This document shows positions 1 to 7,851 of a stretch of DNA of 64,000 nucleotides, piece after piece. The DNA lies in the NCBI RefSeq assembly GCF_001613935.1, contig NZ_LQCI01000014.1, forward strand, positions 69,383-133,382, in the 5' to 3' direction. This stretch comes from Amycolatopsis regifaucium (lineage in GTDB: Bacteria; Actinomycetota; Actinomycetes; Mycobacteriales; Pseudonocardiaceae). The position numbers were made by a program, and so were the translations under genes. The notes beneath the pieces were generated by a model. That model had not been told where the DNA came from. It ran no database searches and was given only the letters and a program-made list of their open reading frames with translations. The number at the start of each line of letters is the position of its first letter. Position 1 is the stretch's first letter.

Positions 1-144
1 TTTGAAGAACCCGGTCTCCTGCAGGGATTTGACGGACTCCTCGGGAATGCGCCGGGCGTCCTCCGCCTCCTGCGCCCGCTCCCGCAGGACCGGCAGGAGC
101 TCCCGGATCCCCGCGATCACGTCCTGCGCGGCGTGCTCGCTCAT
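1..144 (-). CDS. hsaA: HsaA, 3-hydroxy-9,10-seconandrost-1,3,5(10)-triene-9,17-dione monooxygenase, oxygenase subunit (N-terminal 48 residues)
   Basis: Only the first 48 codons are inside the window; the gene continues past the left edge. The peptide begins MSEHAAQDVIAGIRELLP and runs through an acidic, Glu/Arg-rich helix to LQETGFFK, the typical N-terminus of the HsaA/HpaB-C2 flavin-dependent hydroxylases of the acyl-CoA dehydrogenase fold. HsaA, with reductase HsaB, hydroxylates ring A of the secosteroid 3-HSA to the catechol 3,4-DHSA. ATG at 144 is preceded by AGGGAACGC, an acceptable ribosome site. The neighbours (kstD, kshA, kshB, KstR boxes) support the call. hsaB, hsaC and hsaD would be expected beyond the left edge; that is inference. 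With so short a fragment, another acyl-CoA-dehydrogenase-like hydroxylase cannot be fully excluded. Confidence 0.8.
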   Translation of the reverse strand, partial: MSEHAAQDVIAGIRELLPVLRERAQEAEDARRIPEESVKSLQETGFFK

Positions 145-187
145 ATGCGTTCCCTCTCTCGCCATCGACCGTGAACCGAAGCCAAGA

Positions 188-1786
188 CTAGAACACGTTC
201 TCGTTTTTGTCGACCGATCCCCGGTCGAGCGCACTGTGCGCTCCGGCACGGCGCCCGGAAAACACGCAATCGGCCAGCGACAGACCGCTCACATAGGACC
301 TGGAACAGATTCCCACCGCGGTCCGCCCCGCCGCGTACAGCCCGCGAATCGGAACACCGGAGCCGGCCCGGACGGCGCCGGTCTCCTCGTCGACGACCAG
401 ACCGCCCAGCGTCAGCATCGGACACGGATAACCGATGGTGGGCCGGATCGAGACGTCGATCAGCGAGTACGGCGGCCGGTCCAGCGGCCGCGCGAACTCC
501 GCGGGCTTGCCCGTCGGATCGGCACCGGAACGGGCGGCCTCGACACTGGCGGCCAGCCCATCCGGATCGATGCCGGCCTTGCGCGCGACGCCTTCGAGCG
601 AATCGGCGACGACCCGTTGCCGCAGCAGGTAGCGCACCTGAAGACCTTGGAACCATTGGCTTTGCCCGCGCGCGTCGCGCCGGACCTCCCGCACGATGGC
701 GTCGTCGACCAGCAGCCAGCCGCGCCCCTCGTGCCCGGTGATCATGCGTTCGCCGACGGCGGCGCCGTAGCGCGATTCGTCGATGATCCGCCCGCCCATC
801 TTGTCCACGAGCAGACCGCCGAGGAACGCCGAGGGCGGGGTGATGAACCGCCAGGCGGAGATCCGCCCGAGTTCCGCGGTGGCCGCGCCCGCCTCGACAC
901 CGAGCCGGATGCCGGATCCGTCGTCCGCCGACGTCCCGAGCGCCAGCCCGCCGCGATACGCGGGCGCGTGCTCCCGCACCAGCTCGCGGTTCGCGATGAA
1001 CCCGCCCGCCGCGAGCACCACCCCGCGTGAGGCCGAAATCCGCAGCTCACGGCCGTACTGACGTTCGATCCGCTCCACCCGCCGATGCAGTGACTTCCGC
1101 ATCGACGGCACGTAGATCCCCGGTTTCGCGGCATATGCGGCCAGTCTCCGGTGCGCGGCCCGCGCCCGGGCGGGAGCGTCCCGCAAGGTGGACACGACGA
1201 CGCCCGTGACGGTCCCATCGGCGTCCACGACGAGGTTTCGGGCGGCGGTCTGGGGCAGCACCTGGATCCCGCGGCGCCGGACGGCGCCGGCCAGCCGCGC
1301 CATCAGCAGTTTTCCCGAAGTGCCGGGGCCTTTGACGCGATGTCCGCGCGGCGCCGGTTTGGCCGCGTCACGGAAACCGCCCGCCGCCTCACTGCCCGAG
1401 TAGTACAGATAGTGCGCGTCGCTCGGATACGACGTCTTGTACGGACACAGACTCCCCTCGAAGGGGACACCGTTGCCCTCCAGCCAGGTGATCATCTCCG
1501 TACTGCCCACGCAGAACCGCCGCAGGGTCTCCTCGGAGACGACGTCGCCGACCTCGAGCCGCAGGTAGTCGTACATCGCGTCGACGGAATCGTCGACACC
1601 CGCGTCCCGCTGCTGTGCCGTCCCGCCTCCGGCGTAGACGACACCGCCGCTCACCGCGCTCGCGCCACCACCGGAAAACCGGTCCAGGACGAGCACCTTG
1701 GCTCCGGCGTCGGCGGCTTCGATCGCCGCGCAGGCGCCCGCCGCACCGAAGCCCACGATCACCACGTCCGCCACGAGGGAGTCCAT
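188..1786 (-). CDS. FAD-dependent 3-ketosteroid dehydrogenase-like flavoprotein (KstD/Kst4D family)
   Basis: A 532-residue flavoprotein of the fumarate reductase/3-ketosteroid dehydrogenase family. The N-terminus has the FAD dinucleotide motif VIVGFGAAGACAA (about residues 9-21) followed by the acidic strand end VLVLDR, then a Ser/Gly-rich SGGGASAVSGG loop. A second conserved block RGLYAAGRTAVGICS near residue 495 closes the FAD site. It differs from the neighbouring kstD, whose C-terminal block reads GRTYAGPGATIG; the shorter loop and the SLCPYKTSYP segment resemble the delta4-(5alpha)-dehydrogenase type (Kst4D/TesI), but I am not certain of the subfamily. Start is ATG 1786 with GGGTGGGG upstream. 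A KstR-like box lies 17 bases before the start and another overlaps its stop codon, so it is very likely part of the steroid regulon, dehydrogenating the A ring of a 3-oxosteroid. Confidence 0.75.
   Translation of the reverse strand: MDSLVADVVIVGFGAAGACAAIEAADAGAKVLVLDRFSGGGASAVSGGVVYAGGGTAQQRDAGVDDSVDAMYDYLRLEVGDVVSEETLRRFCVGSTEMITWLEGNGVPFEGSLCPYKTSYPSDAHYLYYSGSEAAGGFRDAAKPAPRGHRVKGPGTSGKLLMARLAGAVRRRGIQVLPQTAARNLVVDADGTVTGVVVSTLRDAPARARAAHRRLAAYAAKPGIYVPSMRKSLHRRVERIERQYGRELRISASRGVVLAAGGFIANRELVREHAPAYRGGLALGTSADDGSGIRLGVEAGAATAELGRISAWRFITPPSAFLGGLLVDKMGGRIIDESRYGAAVGERMITGHEGRGWLLVDDAIVREVRRDARGQSQWFQGLQVRYLLRQRVVADSLEGVARKAGIDPDGLAASVEAARSGADPTGKPAEFARPLDRPPYSLIDVSIRPTIGYPCPMLTLGGLVVDEETGAVRAGSGVPIRGLYAAGRTAVGICSRSYVSGLSLADCVFSGRRAGAHSALDRGSVDKNENVF
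189..202. promoter_or_regulatory. KstR-like operator (hsaA side)
   Basis: TAGAACACGTTCTC matches seven of eight fixed bases of the published KstR pattern TnnAACnnGTTnnA. It overlaps the stop codon of the flavoprotein gene (188-190) and lies 45-58 bases before the hsaA start, so hsaA probably has its own steroid-responsive promoter despite following a gene on the same strand. Confidence 0.75.
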
Positions 1787-1802
1787 GACCCCACCCTAGA
1801 AC

Positions 1803-1816
1803 TAGAACACGTTCTC
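1803..1816. promoter_or_regulatory. KstR-like operator, flavoprotein side
   Basis: TAGAACACGTTCTC, identical over all 14 bases to the box at 189-202. It sits 17 bases upstream of the leftward flavoprotein start (1786) and 70 bases upstream of kstD, so it could control both divergent genes. Confidence 0.78.
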
Positions 1817-1859
1817 GTCTATGGTGACTGGAGCAGCGCGGATGCAGCTGCATGCTTCC

Positions 1860-1873
1860 TACAACGTGTTCCA
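1860..1873. promoter_or_regulatory. KstR-like operator, kstD side
   Basis: TACAACGTGTTCCA fits TnnAACnnGTTnnA at every fixed base. It lies 13 bases before the kstD start codon, immediately upstream of the ribosome site, a position suited to blocking transcription of the kstD-kshA-kshB unit. Confidence 0.8.
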
Positions 1874-1885
1874 GGTGAGGGGCGT

Positions 1886-3556
1886 ATGGACTACGACGTG
1901 ATCGTGGCGGGCAGTGGTGCCGCCGGGATGACCGCCGCACTGTCCGCAGCCCACCGGGGACTCAAGGTCCTGGTCGTGGAGAAGGCCGCTCACTTCGGCG
2001 GCTCGACGGCGCGCTCCGGTGGCGGTGTCTGGATCCCCGGCAACCACGCCCTGCGCGCGGCCGGGATCGACGAACCCCCGGAGCGGGCGCACGAGTACCT
2101 CCAGTCGATCGTCGGTGACGTCGTCCCGGCCGAACTCCGGTCGGCGTTCCTCGACCGCGGCCCCGAAGTCCTCTCGTTCGTCTGCGACAAGACGCCGTTG
2201 CGCTTCCGCTGGGTCCGCGGCTACTCCGACTACCACCCGGAAGCCCCCGGCGGGCGCGCCGGCGGACGTTCGGTCGAGCCGGCGGCGCTCGACGGCAACC
2301 TGCTCGGGCCGGAGCTGGCGAATCTGGAGCCGCCGTACAGCGCTCCCCCGCTGGGCGTCCCGATCACCCAGGCGGACTACCGGTGGCTGAGCCTGCTCGC
2401 CCGGCATCCGCGCGGGATCGTCCGCGTCCTCGGCCTCGGCGGCCGCTGGCTGATCGGCCGGATCCGCCGTCAGCGGCTGCTTTCCATGGGGCAAGCGCTT
2501 GCGGCCGGGTTGCGTGAGGGGCTGCGGCGAGCGGATGTGCCCGTCTGGCTGAACACACCGCTGATGGACCTCGAGGTCGAGGGTGATCGTGTGATCGGCG
2601 TCGTGGTCCGCCAGCAGGGTGAAGAGACCCTGATCCGCTCCCGGCTCGGCGTCGTCCTCGGGGCAGGCGGATTCGAGCGCAACGAGGAGATGCGGGTCAA
2701 GTACCAGCGCGCGCCCATCGGCACCGAGTGGACCGTCGGCGCCGAAGCCAACACCGGCGACGCCATCGGCGCCGGGCTCAAACTCGGCGCGGCCACCGAC
2801 CTGATGGACGACGCCTGGTGGGGCCCGTCCATTCCGCTGACCGGCGGCCCGTGGTTCGCGCTCGCCGAACGGTCGCGGCCGGGCTGCCTGATGGTCGACC
2901 GGCGGGGCGAGCGGTTCGTCAACGAATCGGCGCCGTACGTCGAGGCCGTGCACGCGATGTACGGCGAAGGCGATGGGCCCGGCGAGCACATCCCGACCTG
3001 GCTGGTGTTCGACCAGCGGTACCGCAACCGGTACATGTTCACCGGCCTCGGCCCGCGTCAGCCACTGCCCGGCCGCTGGTTCAAAGCGGGCATCGCGGTC
3101 AAAGCGAGCACGATCGCGAAACTCGCCGAACGGATGGAGGTCCCGGCCGACGCGCTGGAGGCCACCGTGCGGCGGTTCAACGGCTTCGCGAAGAGCGGCG
3201 TGGACGAGGACTTCCACCGCGGGCGGAGCGCCTACGACCATTACTACGGCGACCCGCGGAACAAGCCCAACCCGAGCCTCGGCCCGCTCGACGTCGCGCC
3301 GTACTACGCGGTGAAGATCGTGCCCGGCGACCTGGGCACCAAGGGCGGGTTGAGGATCGACCGGCACGCGCGTGTCCTGCGCGAAGACGGCTCGGTGATC
3401 GACGGACTTTACGCGGCGGGCAACACGAGCGCGGCGGTGATGGGCCGCACCTACGCCGGCCCCGGCGCGACGATCGGCCCGGCGATGGTGTTCGGCTACC
3501 TTGCGGCCGAGCATCTCGCGCTGCAAGATCAGACCAACTCGGGAGGCAGCCGATGA
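1886..3556 (+). CDS. kstD: 3-ketosteroid delta1-dehydrogenase KstD
   Basis: 556-residue flavoenzyme that introduces the C1-C2 double bond into 3-oxo-4-ene steroids, the step that with 9alpha-hydroxylation opens ring B. Seen: FAD motif VAGSGAAGMTAA (residues 6-17), VLVVEKA strand end, FGGSTARSGGG loop, and the family signature GRTYAGPGATIGPAMVFG near the C-terminus, which contains the conserved substrate-contact Tyr and Gly. The length matches KstD proteins (about 510-565). The ATG at 1886 is chosen because GGTGAGGGG lies just upstream and the FAD motif begins at the usual distance; the reading frame is open much further upstream but that part has no family features. A perfect KstR-like box precedes it. 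The stop overlaps the kshA start (ATGA), indicating translational coupling. Confidence 0.92.
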   Translation: MDYDVIVAGSGAAGMTAALSAAHRGLKVLVVEKAAHFGGSTARSGGGVWIPGNHALRAAGIDEPPERAHEYLQSIVGDVVPAELRSAFLDRGPEVLSFVCDKTPLRFRWVRGYSDYHPEAPGGRAGGRSVEPAALDGNLLGPELANLEPPYSAPPLGVPITQADYRWLSLLARHPRGIVRVLGLGGRWLIGRIRRQRLLSMGQALAAGLREGLRRADVPVWLNTPLMDLEVEGDRVIGVVVRQQGEETLIRSRLGVVLGAGGFERNEEMRVKYQRAPIGTEWTVGAEANTGDAIGAGLKLGAATDLMDDAWWGPSIPLTGGPWFALAERSRPGCLMVDRRGERFVNESAPYVEAVHAMYGEGDGPGEHIPTWLVFDQRYRNRYMFTGLGPRQPLPGRWFKAGIAVKASTIAKLAERMEVPADALEATVRRFNGFAKSGVDEDFHRGRSAYDHYYGDPRNKPNPSLGPLDVAPYYAVKIVPGDLGTKGGLRIDRHARVLREDGSVIDGLYAAGNTSAAVMGRTYAGPGATIGPAMVFGYLAAEHLALQDQTNSGGSR

Positions 3557-4692
3557 CGACGGAATCCGTACGGCAGATCGACGCGGGCGCGCCCCCTTCG
3601 CGGTTCGCGCGCGGCTGGCACTGTCTCGGGCTGGCCGAACCGTTCCGGGACGGGAAACCGCACGCCATCACCGCGTTCGGGACGAAACTGGTGGTCTTCG
3701 CCGATTCGTCCGGCAAGCTGAACGTGCTCGACGGGTACTGCCGCCACATGGGCGGCGACCTCACCCAGGGCGAGGTCAAGGGCGACGACATCGCCTGCCC
3801 GTTCCACGACTGGCGCTGGAACGGAAACGGAAAGTGTGCCTCGATCCCTTACGCCAAAAGGGTTCCGCTGCGGGCACGGACGAAGTCGTGGCTGGTGCTG
3901 GAGGAGAACAAACAGCTGTTCGTCTGGAACGACCCGGAGGGCAACCCGCCGCCCGAGGACGTCGTCATCCCGCGGATCGAGGGCGTGTTCAACGGCGAGT
4001 GGAGCAACTGGACCTGGGACTCCGTCCTGATCGAGGGCTCCAACTGCCGCGAGATCATCGACAACATGGTCGACATGGCGCACTTCTTCTACATCCACTA
4101 CGCCTTCCCGACCTACTTCAAGAACGTGTTCGAGGGCCATGTCGCCACGCAGTACCTCAACACGAAAGGCCGTCCGGACAAGGGAATGGCGTCGAACTAC
4201 GGCGGCGAGGAGAACCTGCTGCGGTCGGAGGCGTCGTATTTCGGGCCGTCCTACATGATCAACACCCTGCTCAACACCTATCAGGGTTTCGAGATCGAGA
4301 ACGTGCTGATCAACTGTCACTACCCGGTCACGGAGAATTCGTTCGTGCTGCAGTGGGGCGTGATCGTGAAGAAGCTGCCCGGCATCTCGGACGAGCACGC
4401 GGACAAGATCGCCGGGAAGTTCGCCAAGGGCATCGGCGTCGGCTTCCTGCAGGACGTGGAGATCTGGCGCACCAAGACCCGGATCGACAACCCGTTGCTG
4501 TGCGAGGAGGACGGGCCGGTCTACCAGCTGCGCCGCTGGTACGACCAGTTCTATGTGGACGCCGCCGACGTCACCGAGGACATGACGCGCCGGTTCGAGT
4601 TCGAAGTGGACACCAGCCGCGCCAACGAGGTCTGGGCGGCGGAGGTGGCCGAGAACCTGGCGCGGCAGCAGGCGGAAGAGGCCGGGGTGTGA
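3553..4692 (+). CDS. kshA: 3-ketosteroid 9alpha-hydroxylase, Rieske oxygenase subunit KshA
   Basis: 379-residue Rieske non-haem iron oxygenase. The Rieske [2Fe-2S] ligands are visible as C63-x-H65 and C82-x2-H85 (CRHMGG and CPFHDW). The mononuclear iron site is in NMVDMAHFFYIH: N171, D174, H177, H182, with D301 in LQDVEIW as the carboxylate ligand. KshA takes electrons from KshB and hydroxylates C9 of 3-oxo-steroids; combined with KstD action this yields the unstable 9-hydroxy diene that collapses to 3-HSA. Length and motif order are those of characterised KshA proteins. The ATG overlaps the kstD stop by four bases, and the stop is within a base of the next start, so kstD, kshA, the small protein and kshB form one tightly coupled operon. 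Confidence 0.95.
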   Translation: MTTESVRQIDAGAPPSRFARGWHCLGLAEPFRDGKPHAITAFGTKLVVFADSSGKLNVLDGYCRHMGGDLTQGEVKGDDIACPFHDWRWNGNGKCASIPYAKRVPLRARTKSWLVLEENKQLFVWNDPEGNPPPEDVVIPRIEGVFNGEWSNWTWDSVLIEGSNCREIIDNMVDMAHFFYIHYAFPTYFKNVFEGHVATQYLNTKGRPDKGMASNYGGEENLLRSEASYFGPSYMINTLLNTYQGFEIENVLINCHYPVTENSFVLQWGVIVKKLPGISDEHADKIAGKFAKGIGVGFLQDVEIWRTKTRIDNPLLCEEDGPVYQLRRWYDQFYVDAADVTEDMTRRFEFEVDTSRANEVWAAEVAENLARQQAEEAGV

Positions 4693-4949
4693 AGCCCGAG
4701 ACCGTCGAGTTCCTCACCGCCGGGTTGCGCCCGCTGGCCTGCCGGACCTGCGGGACCACCGTGCTGGTCAAGAAGAACAGCGTGCAGCACACCAGTATCC
4801 AGTGGACGACGGACGCCGCGAAGAGCTGTCCGGTGTTCGCCGCGCAGGCGGCCTCCGGGGCGCGGACGGCCTTGCTCGACACCTGCGCCAACCTCAGTGA
4901 CAGCATCGGCGCCGCGGTGAAGGACGGCCTGCTGGAGGTGCCGGAATGA
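4689..4949 (+). CDS. Small Cys-rich protein encoded between kshA and kshB, function unknown
   Basis: 86-residue soluble protein starting at GTG 4689, which overlaps the kshA stop; its own stop overlaps the kshB ATG. Seen: CRTC pair at C18/C21, a conserved-looking basic stretch TTVLVKKNS, His34, then SCPVF with C47 and a final C66. The CxxC plus distal Cys/His arrangement suggests a small metal (zinc or iron-sulphur) site, but spacing does not match plant-type or bacterial ferredoxins. No signal peptide or membrane segment. Being translationally coupled between the two subunits of the hydroxylase strongly suggests a role in KshAB assembly, electron transfer or a linked step. I do not recognise a named family. 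The gene itself is well supported by codon use and overlaps. Confidence 0.8.
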   Translation: MKPETVEFLTAGLRPLACRTCGTTVLVKKNSVQHTSIQWTTDAAKSCPVFAAQAASGARTALLDTCANLSDSIGAAVKDGLLEVPE

Positions 4950-5971
4950 GCGGCCCCGTGACGGTGACCGTGGCCGAAGTGATCACCGAGACGGCCGACG
5001 CGCGCTCGATCGTCTTCGACATCCCGGCCGAGCACGCTCCGGCTTTCGCTTACACGCCAGGACAGTTCCTCACCGTCCGGGTCCCGAGCGAACGGACCGG
5101 GTCGGTGGCCCGCTGCTATTCGCTCTCCAGCGCGCCGCACGAGAACCGCGTCCAGGTCACCGTGAAGCGCACCGCCGACGGCTACGGGTCGAACTGGCTC
5201 TGCGACCACCTCCGCACGGGTCAGGAGGTCCAGGTCCTGCCGCCCGCCGGGGTGTTCAGTCCCGCGTCACTCGACGAGGATTTCCTGTTGCTCGCGGGCG
5301 GCAGCGGGATCACCCCGGTGATGTCCATCCTGAAGTCGGCGCTGGCACACGGCACCGGCAAGGTGGTCCTGCTCTACGCGAACCGCGACGAGCGATCGGT
5401 GATCTTCGCGCGGGAACTGGCGGGCCTCGCGGCGAAGCACGAAGACCGGTTGGTCGTGCTGCACTGGCTGGAAAGCCTGCAGGGCCTGCCGACCGAGGCC
5501 CACCTGCGCGCTTTGGTGAAGCCGTACACCGCGCACGAAGCGTTCATCTGTGGTCCGGCCCCGTTCATGGACGCCGCGCGCACCGTGCTCAAGGAGCTCG
5601 GCCTGCCGCGCGAACGTGTCCACCTGGAACGGTTCCTTTCCCTCGGCGGGAATCCGTTCGAGGTGGCCGAACCCGTCGCCGTCGAGGAGACCGAGACCCC
5701 GGCGGGACTCGAAGTCTCCTTGGACGGCGAGACCGGGAAGCTGGCTTGGCCACGCCGGACGAAGCTGCTGGACCTGCTGCTGGAAAACGGTTTCGACGCG
5801 CCTTATTCCTGCCGCGAGGGCCAGTGCAGTGCCTGCGCCTGCCGGATCACTTCCGGTGAGGTGAAGATGCTGAACAACGAGGTCCTCGACGGCGACGACA
5901 TCGCCGAAGGCATCGTGCTGGCCTGCCAGTCCCTGCCGCTGACCGACGAGGTCACCGTCACCTACGAGTAG
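4946..5971 (+). CDS. kshB: 3-ketosteroid 9alpha-hydroxylase, ferredoxin reductase subunit KshB
   Basis: 341-residue class IA oxygenase reductase. Order of domains: FAD-binding barrel (residues 1-105; R56-C57-Y58-S59 is the RxYS flavin motif), NAD(P)H-binding domain (110-235; GGSGITPVMS and the ICGPAPFMD block), then a C-terminal plant-type [2Fe-2S] domain with C289, C294, C297 and C327. It passes electrons from NAD(P)H through FAD and the cluster to the Rieske centre of KshA. Length is that of known KshB/HmpB-type reductases. ATG 4946 overlaps the stop of the upstream 86-residue gene. Similar reductases serve other ring hydroxylases, but the operon with kshA makes the assignment secure. Confidence 0.92.
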   Translation: MSGPVTVTVAEVITETADARSIVFDIPAEHAPAFAYTPGQFLTVRVPSERTGSVARCYSLSSAPHENRVQVTVKRTADGYGSNWLCDHLRTGQEVQVLPPAGVFSPASLDEDFLLLAGGSGITPVMSILKSALAHGTGKVVLLYANRDERSVIFARELAGLAAKHEDRLVVLHWLESLQGLPTEAHLRALVKPYTAHEAFICGPAPFMDAARTVLKELGLPRERVHLERFLSLGGNPFEVAEPVAVEETETPAGLEVSLDGETGKLAWPRRTKLLDLLLENGFDAPYSCREGQCSACACRITSGEVKMLNNEVLDGDDIAEGIVLACQSLPLTDEVTVTYE

Positions 5972-6085
5972 GAGTGGGATGGCGGAGCCGAAGATGCATC
6001 CGAAAACGACCGACCGCGTGAACCCGCCCCGGCCGAAGGCCTCGCTATCGCGGTGGCAGAGCGCCACAGACACTAGGAGTTCTCC

Positions 6086-6949
6086 ATGCCCATCGATCCT
6101 TCGGTCGCGATCGGCGCCGATCTCGGCGAGGTGAGTTTCGCCTGGACCGCGTCGGACGTGCAGCTTTATCACCTGGCGCTGGGCGCGGGCTCGGATCCGC
6201 TGAGCCCGCGAGAACTACGCTACACCTACGAGGACGGCCTCCAGGTCTTGCCGACGTTCGCCACCGTGGCGGCCAACCTGCGCGTGTTCGAACCGCCGGC
6301 GGTCTCGTTCCCCGGCGTCGAGGTCGACCTCGGGAAAGTTCTGCACGGCAAGCAGGAAGTGATCGCGCACCGGCCGATCCCCGCCTCGGGAAAGGCCGTG
6401 GCCCGGACCCGGATCGTCGACGTCTTCGACAAGGGCAAGGCCGCGGTGATCGTGAACGAGACGGTCGCCACCGAGTCCGACGGAACTCCACTGTGGACAC
6501 TGCGGTCGAGTATCTTCGCCCGTGGCGAAGGAGGCTTCGGCGGTGAACGCGGACCGTCCGATCGCGTCGACCTACCCTCGCGGGAGCCGGACGCGGTGAT
6601 CGGCACCCCGACGTCGCCGCAACAGGCCTTGCTCTACCGGCTCTGCGGGGACCGCAACCCCCTGCACGCCGATCCCGCGTTCGCCGCGGCGGCCGGGTTC
6701 GACAAGCCGATCCTGCACGGCCTGTGTACCTACGGCGTCATCGCGAAGGCCGTCACCGACGAGTTCCTCGACGGCGACACCTCCCGCGTCGCGTCGTTCT
6801 CGGCCAAGTTCGCCGGCGTCGTCTTCCCCGGCGAATCACTACGGACCCGCGTCTGGCGCGAGCCCGCCGGGCTGATGATCATGACCACCGCCCCCGATCG
6901 GGGCGACGCGCCCGTTCTTTCGGACACTTTGTTGACCACGACAGACTGA
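6086..6949 (+). CDS. MaoC-type (R)-specific 2-enoyl-CoA hydratase, Hsd4B/Rv3538-like
   Basis: 287-residue double hot-dog protein. The hydratase-2 signature is seen in YRLCGDRNPLHADP, with catalytic candidates D189 and H194, in the C-terminal hot-dog; the N-terminal half is the degenerate copy, as in eukaryotic-like hydratase 2. In Mycobacterium tuberculosis the equivalent gene (Rv3538) also follows kstD and hydrates side-chain enoyl-CoAs during sterol beta-oxidation, so the same role is inferred here. ATG 6086 has CTAGGAGT upstream, an adequate ribosome site. It lies 114 bases after kshB on the same strand; I saw no KstR box in that gap, so it is probably read from the kstD promoter. Confidence 0.85.
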   Translation: MPIDPSVAIGADLGEVSFAWTASDVQLYHLALGAGSDPLSPRELRYTYEDGLQVLPTFATVAANLRVFEPPAVSFPGVEVDLGKVLHGKQEVIAHRPIPASGKAVARTRIVDVFDKGKAAVIVNETVATESDGTPLWTLRSSIFARGEGGFGGERGPSDRVDLPSREPDAVIGTPTSPQQALLYRLCGDRNPLHADPAFAAAAGFDKPILHGLCTYGVIAKAVTDEFLDGDTSRVASFSAKFAGVVFPGESLRTRVWREPAGLMIMTTAPDRGDAPVLSDTLLTTTD

Positions 6950-6992
6950 ATCCTTGTCCCCGCTGGTCAGAACTCTGGCTAAACTCGGCCGG

Positions 6993-7751
6993 GTGCGCCC
7001 CTTGATCTCGGACCCGTATGCCGAACTCGGCCGGGACTACGCGCGATCGAGACGTCCGGATCCCCGGATCGCGGCCGCCGTGACCGCCGCTCTCGGCGAC
7101 GCGCGCACGGTGGTCAACGTCGGCGCGGGAGCCGGTTCCTACGAACCGGAAGACCGCGACGTGGTCGCCGTCGAGCCGTCGCGGCGGATGATCGGGCAGC
7201 GTCCGGCCACCGCGGCGCCCGCCGTCCAGGCGTGCGCGGAGGGCCTCCCCTTCGCCGACGGCGCCTTCGACGCCGCTCTCGCGGTGCTCACCGTGCACCA
7301 CTGGACGGACGTGACCACCGGGCTCGCCGAGCTGCGGCGCGTGTCCCGGCGCCAGGTGATCCTGACCTGGGACCAGGCGGTGTTCGTCCGTTTCTGGCTG
7401 GTGCGCGACTATCTGCCGGAGATCGCCGAGCACGAGAGCCGGCTGGCCTGCCTCGACAGGATCGTCGAGGAACTGAGCGCCGCGGGCGGGACACCGTCGG
7501 TGACCCCGCTGCCCGTGCCCTCGGACTGCGTCGACGGTTTCCTCGGGGCGTATTGGCGCAGGCCGGAGGCCTACCTGTCGGACCGGGTGCGCGCGGGGAT
7601 GTCCGGTGTCGCGCTGCTGGACCAGAACGTCGTCGCGGAGGCGGTCGGCCGGTTGCGCGCCGACCTCGCGGACGGGCATTGGCACCGGCGTCACGTCGGC
7701 CTGCTGGGGCGGACCGAACTGGACCTCGGGTACCGGCTCGTCACGGCGTGA
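6993..7751 (+). CDS. Class I SAM-dependent methyltransferase (Methyltransf_11 type)
   Basis: About 252 residues. Seen: nucleotide-binding strand VVNVGAGAGSYEP (motif I, GxGxG-like), acidic post-I strand end VVAVEPS, and AEGLPFADGAFDAAL for the adenine-binding and motif IV region, followed by LTVHHWTD. These are the marks of small-molecule methyltransferases related to the ubiquinone/menaquinone biosynthesis group. GTG 6993 gives a start just before the conserved PYAELGRDYARSR; a TTG at 6954 is a possible longer start. The substrate is not predictable. It directly follows the MaoC hydratase gene, so it may be carried on the same transcript, but nothing shows it belongs to steroid breakdown. 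Confidence 0.75.
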   Translation: MRPLISDPYAELGRDYARSRRPDPRIAAAVTAALGDARTVVNVGAGAGSYEPEDRDVVAVEPSRRMIGQRPATAAPAVQACAEGLPFADGAFDAALAVLTVHHWTDVTTGLAELRRVSRRQVILTWDQAVFVRFWLVRDYLPEIAEHESRLACLDRIVEELSAAGGTPSVTPLPVPSDCVDGFLGAYWRRPEAYLSDRVRAGMSGVALLDQNVVAEAVGRLRADLADGHWHRRHVGLLGRTELDLGYRLVTA

Positions 7752-7851
7752 CCGAGTACACAGTGGACACCTCCCGCCGCGTGGACGGCGGTCGACCTCC
7801 GGGTCGGGTCGTGGTATTCATGGCTTTCGTGACGGCGGGGACGGGAGCGGC

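Noticed and set aside
5979..6134. A 51-codon frame beginning MAEPKMHPK after kshB
   Set aside because: It overlaps the start of the MaoC gene in another frame, is Arg/Ser/Pro-rich and has no family likeness; it is more likely leader sequence than a gene.
6954..6992. Upstream TTG start for the methyltransferase
   Set aside because: It would add a 13-residue segment outside the family core; GTG 6993 starts right at the conserved region, though I cannot exclude the longer form.
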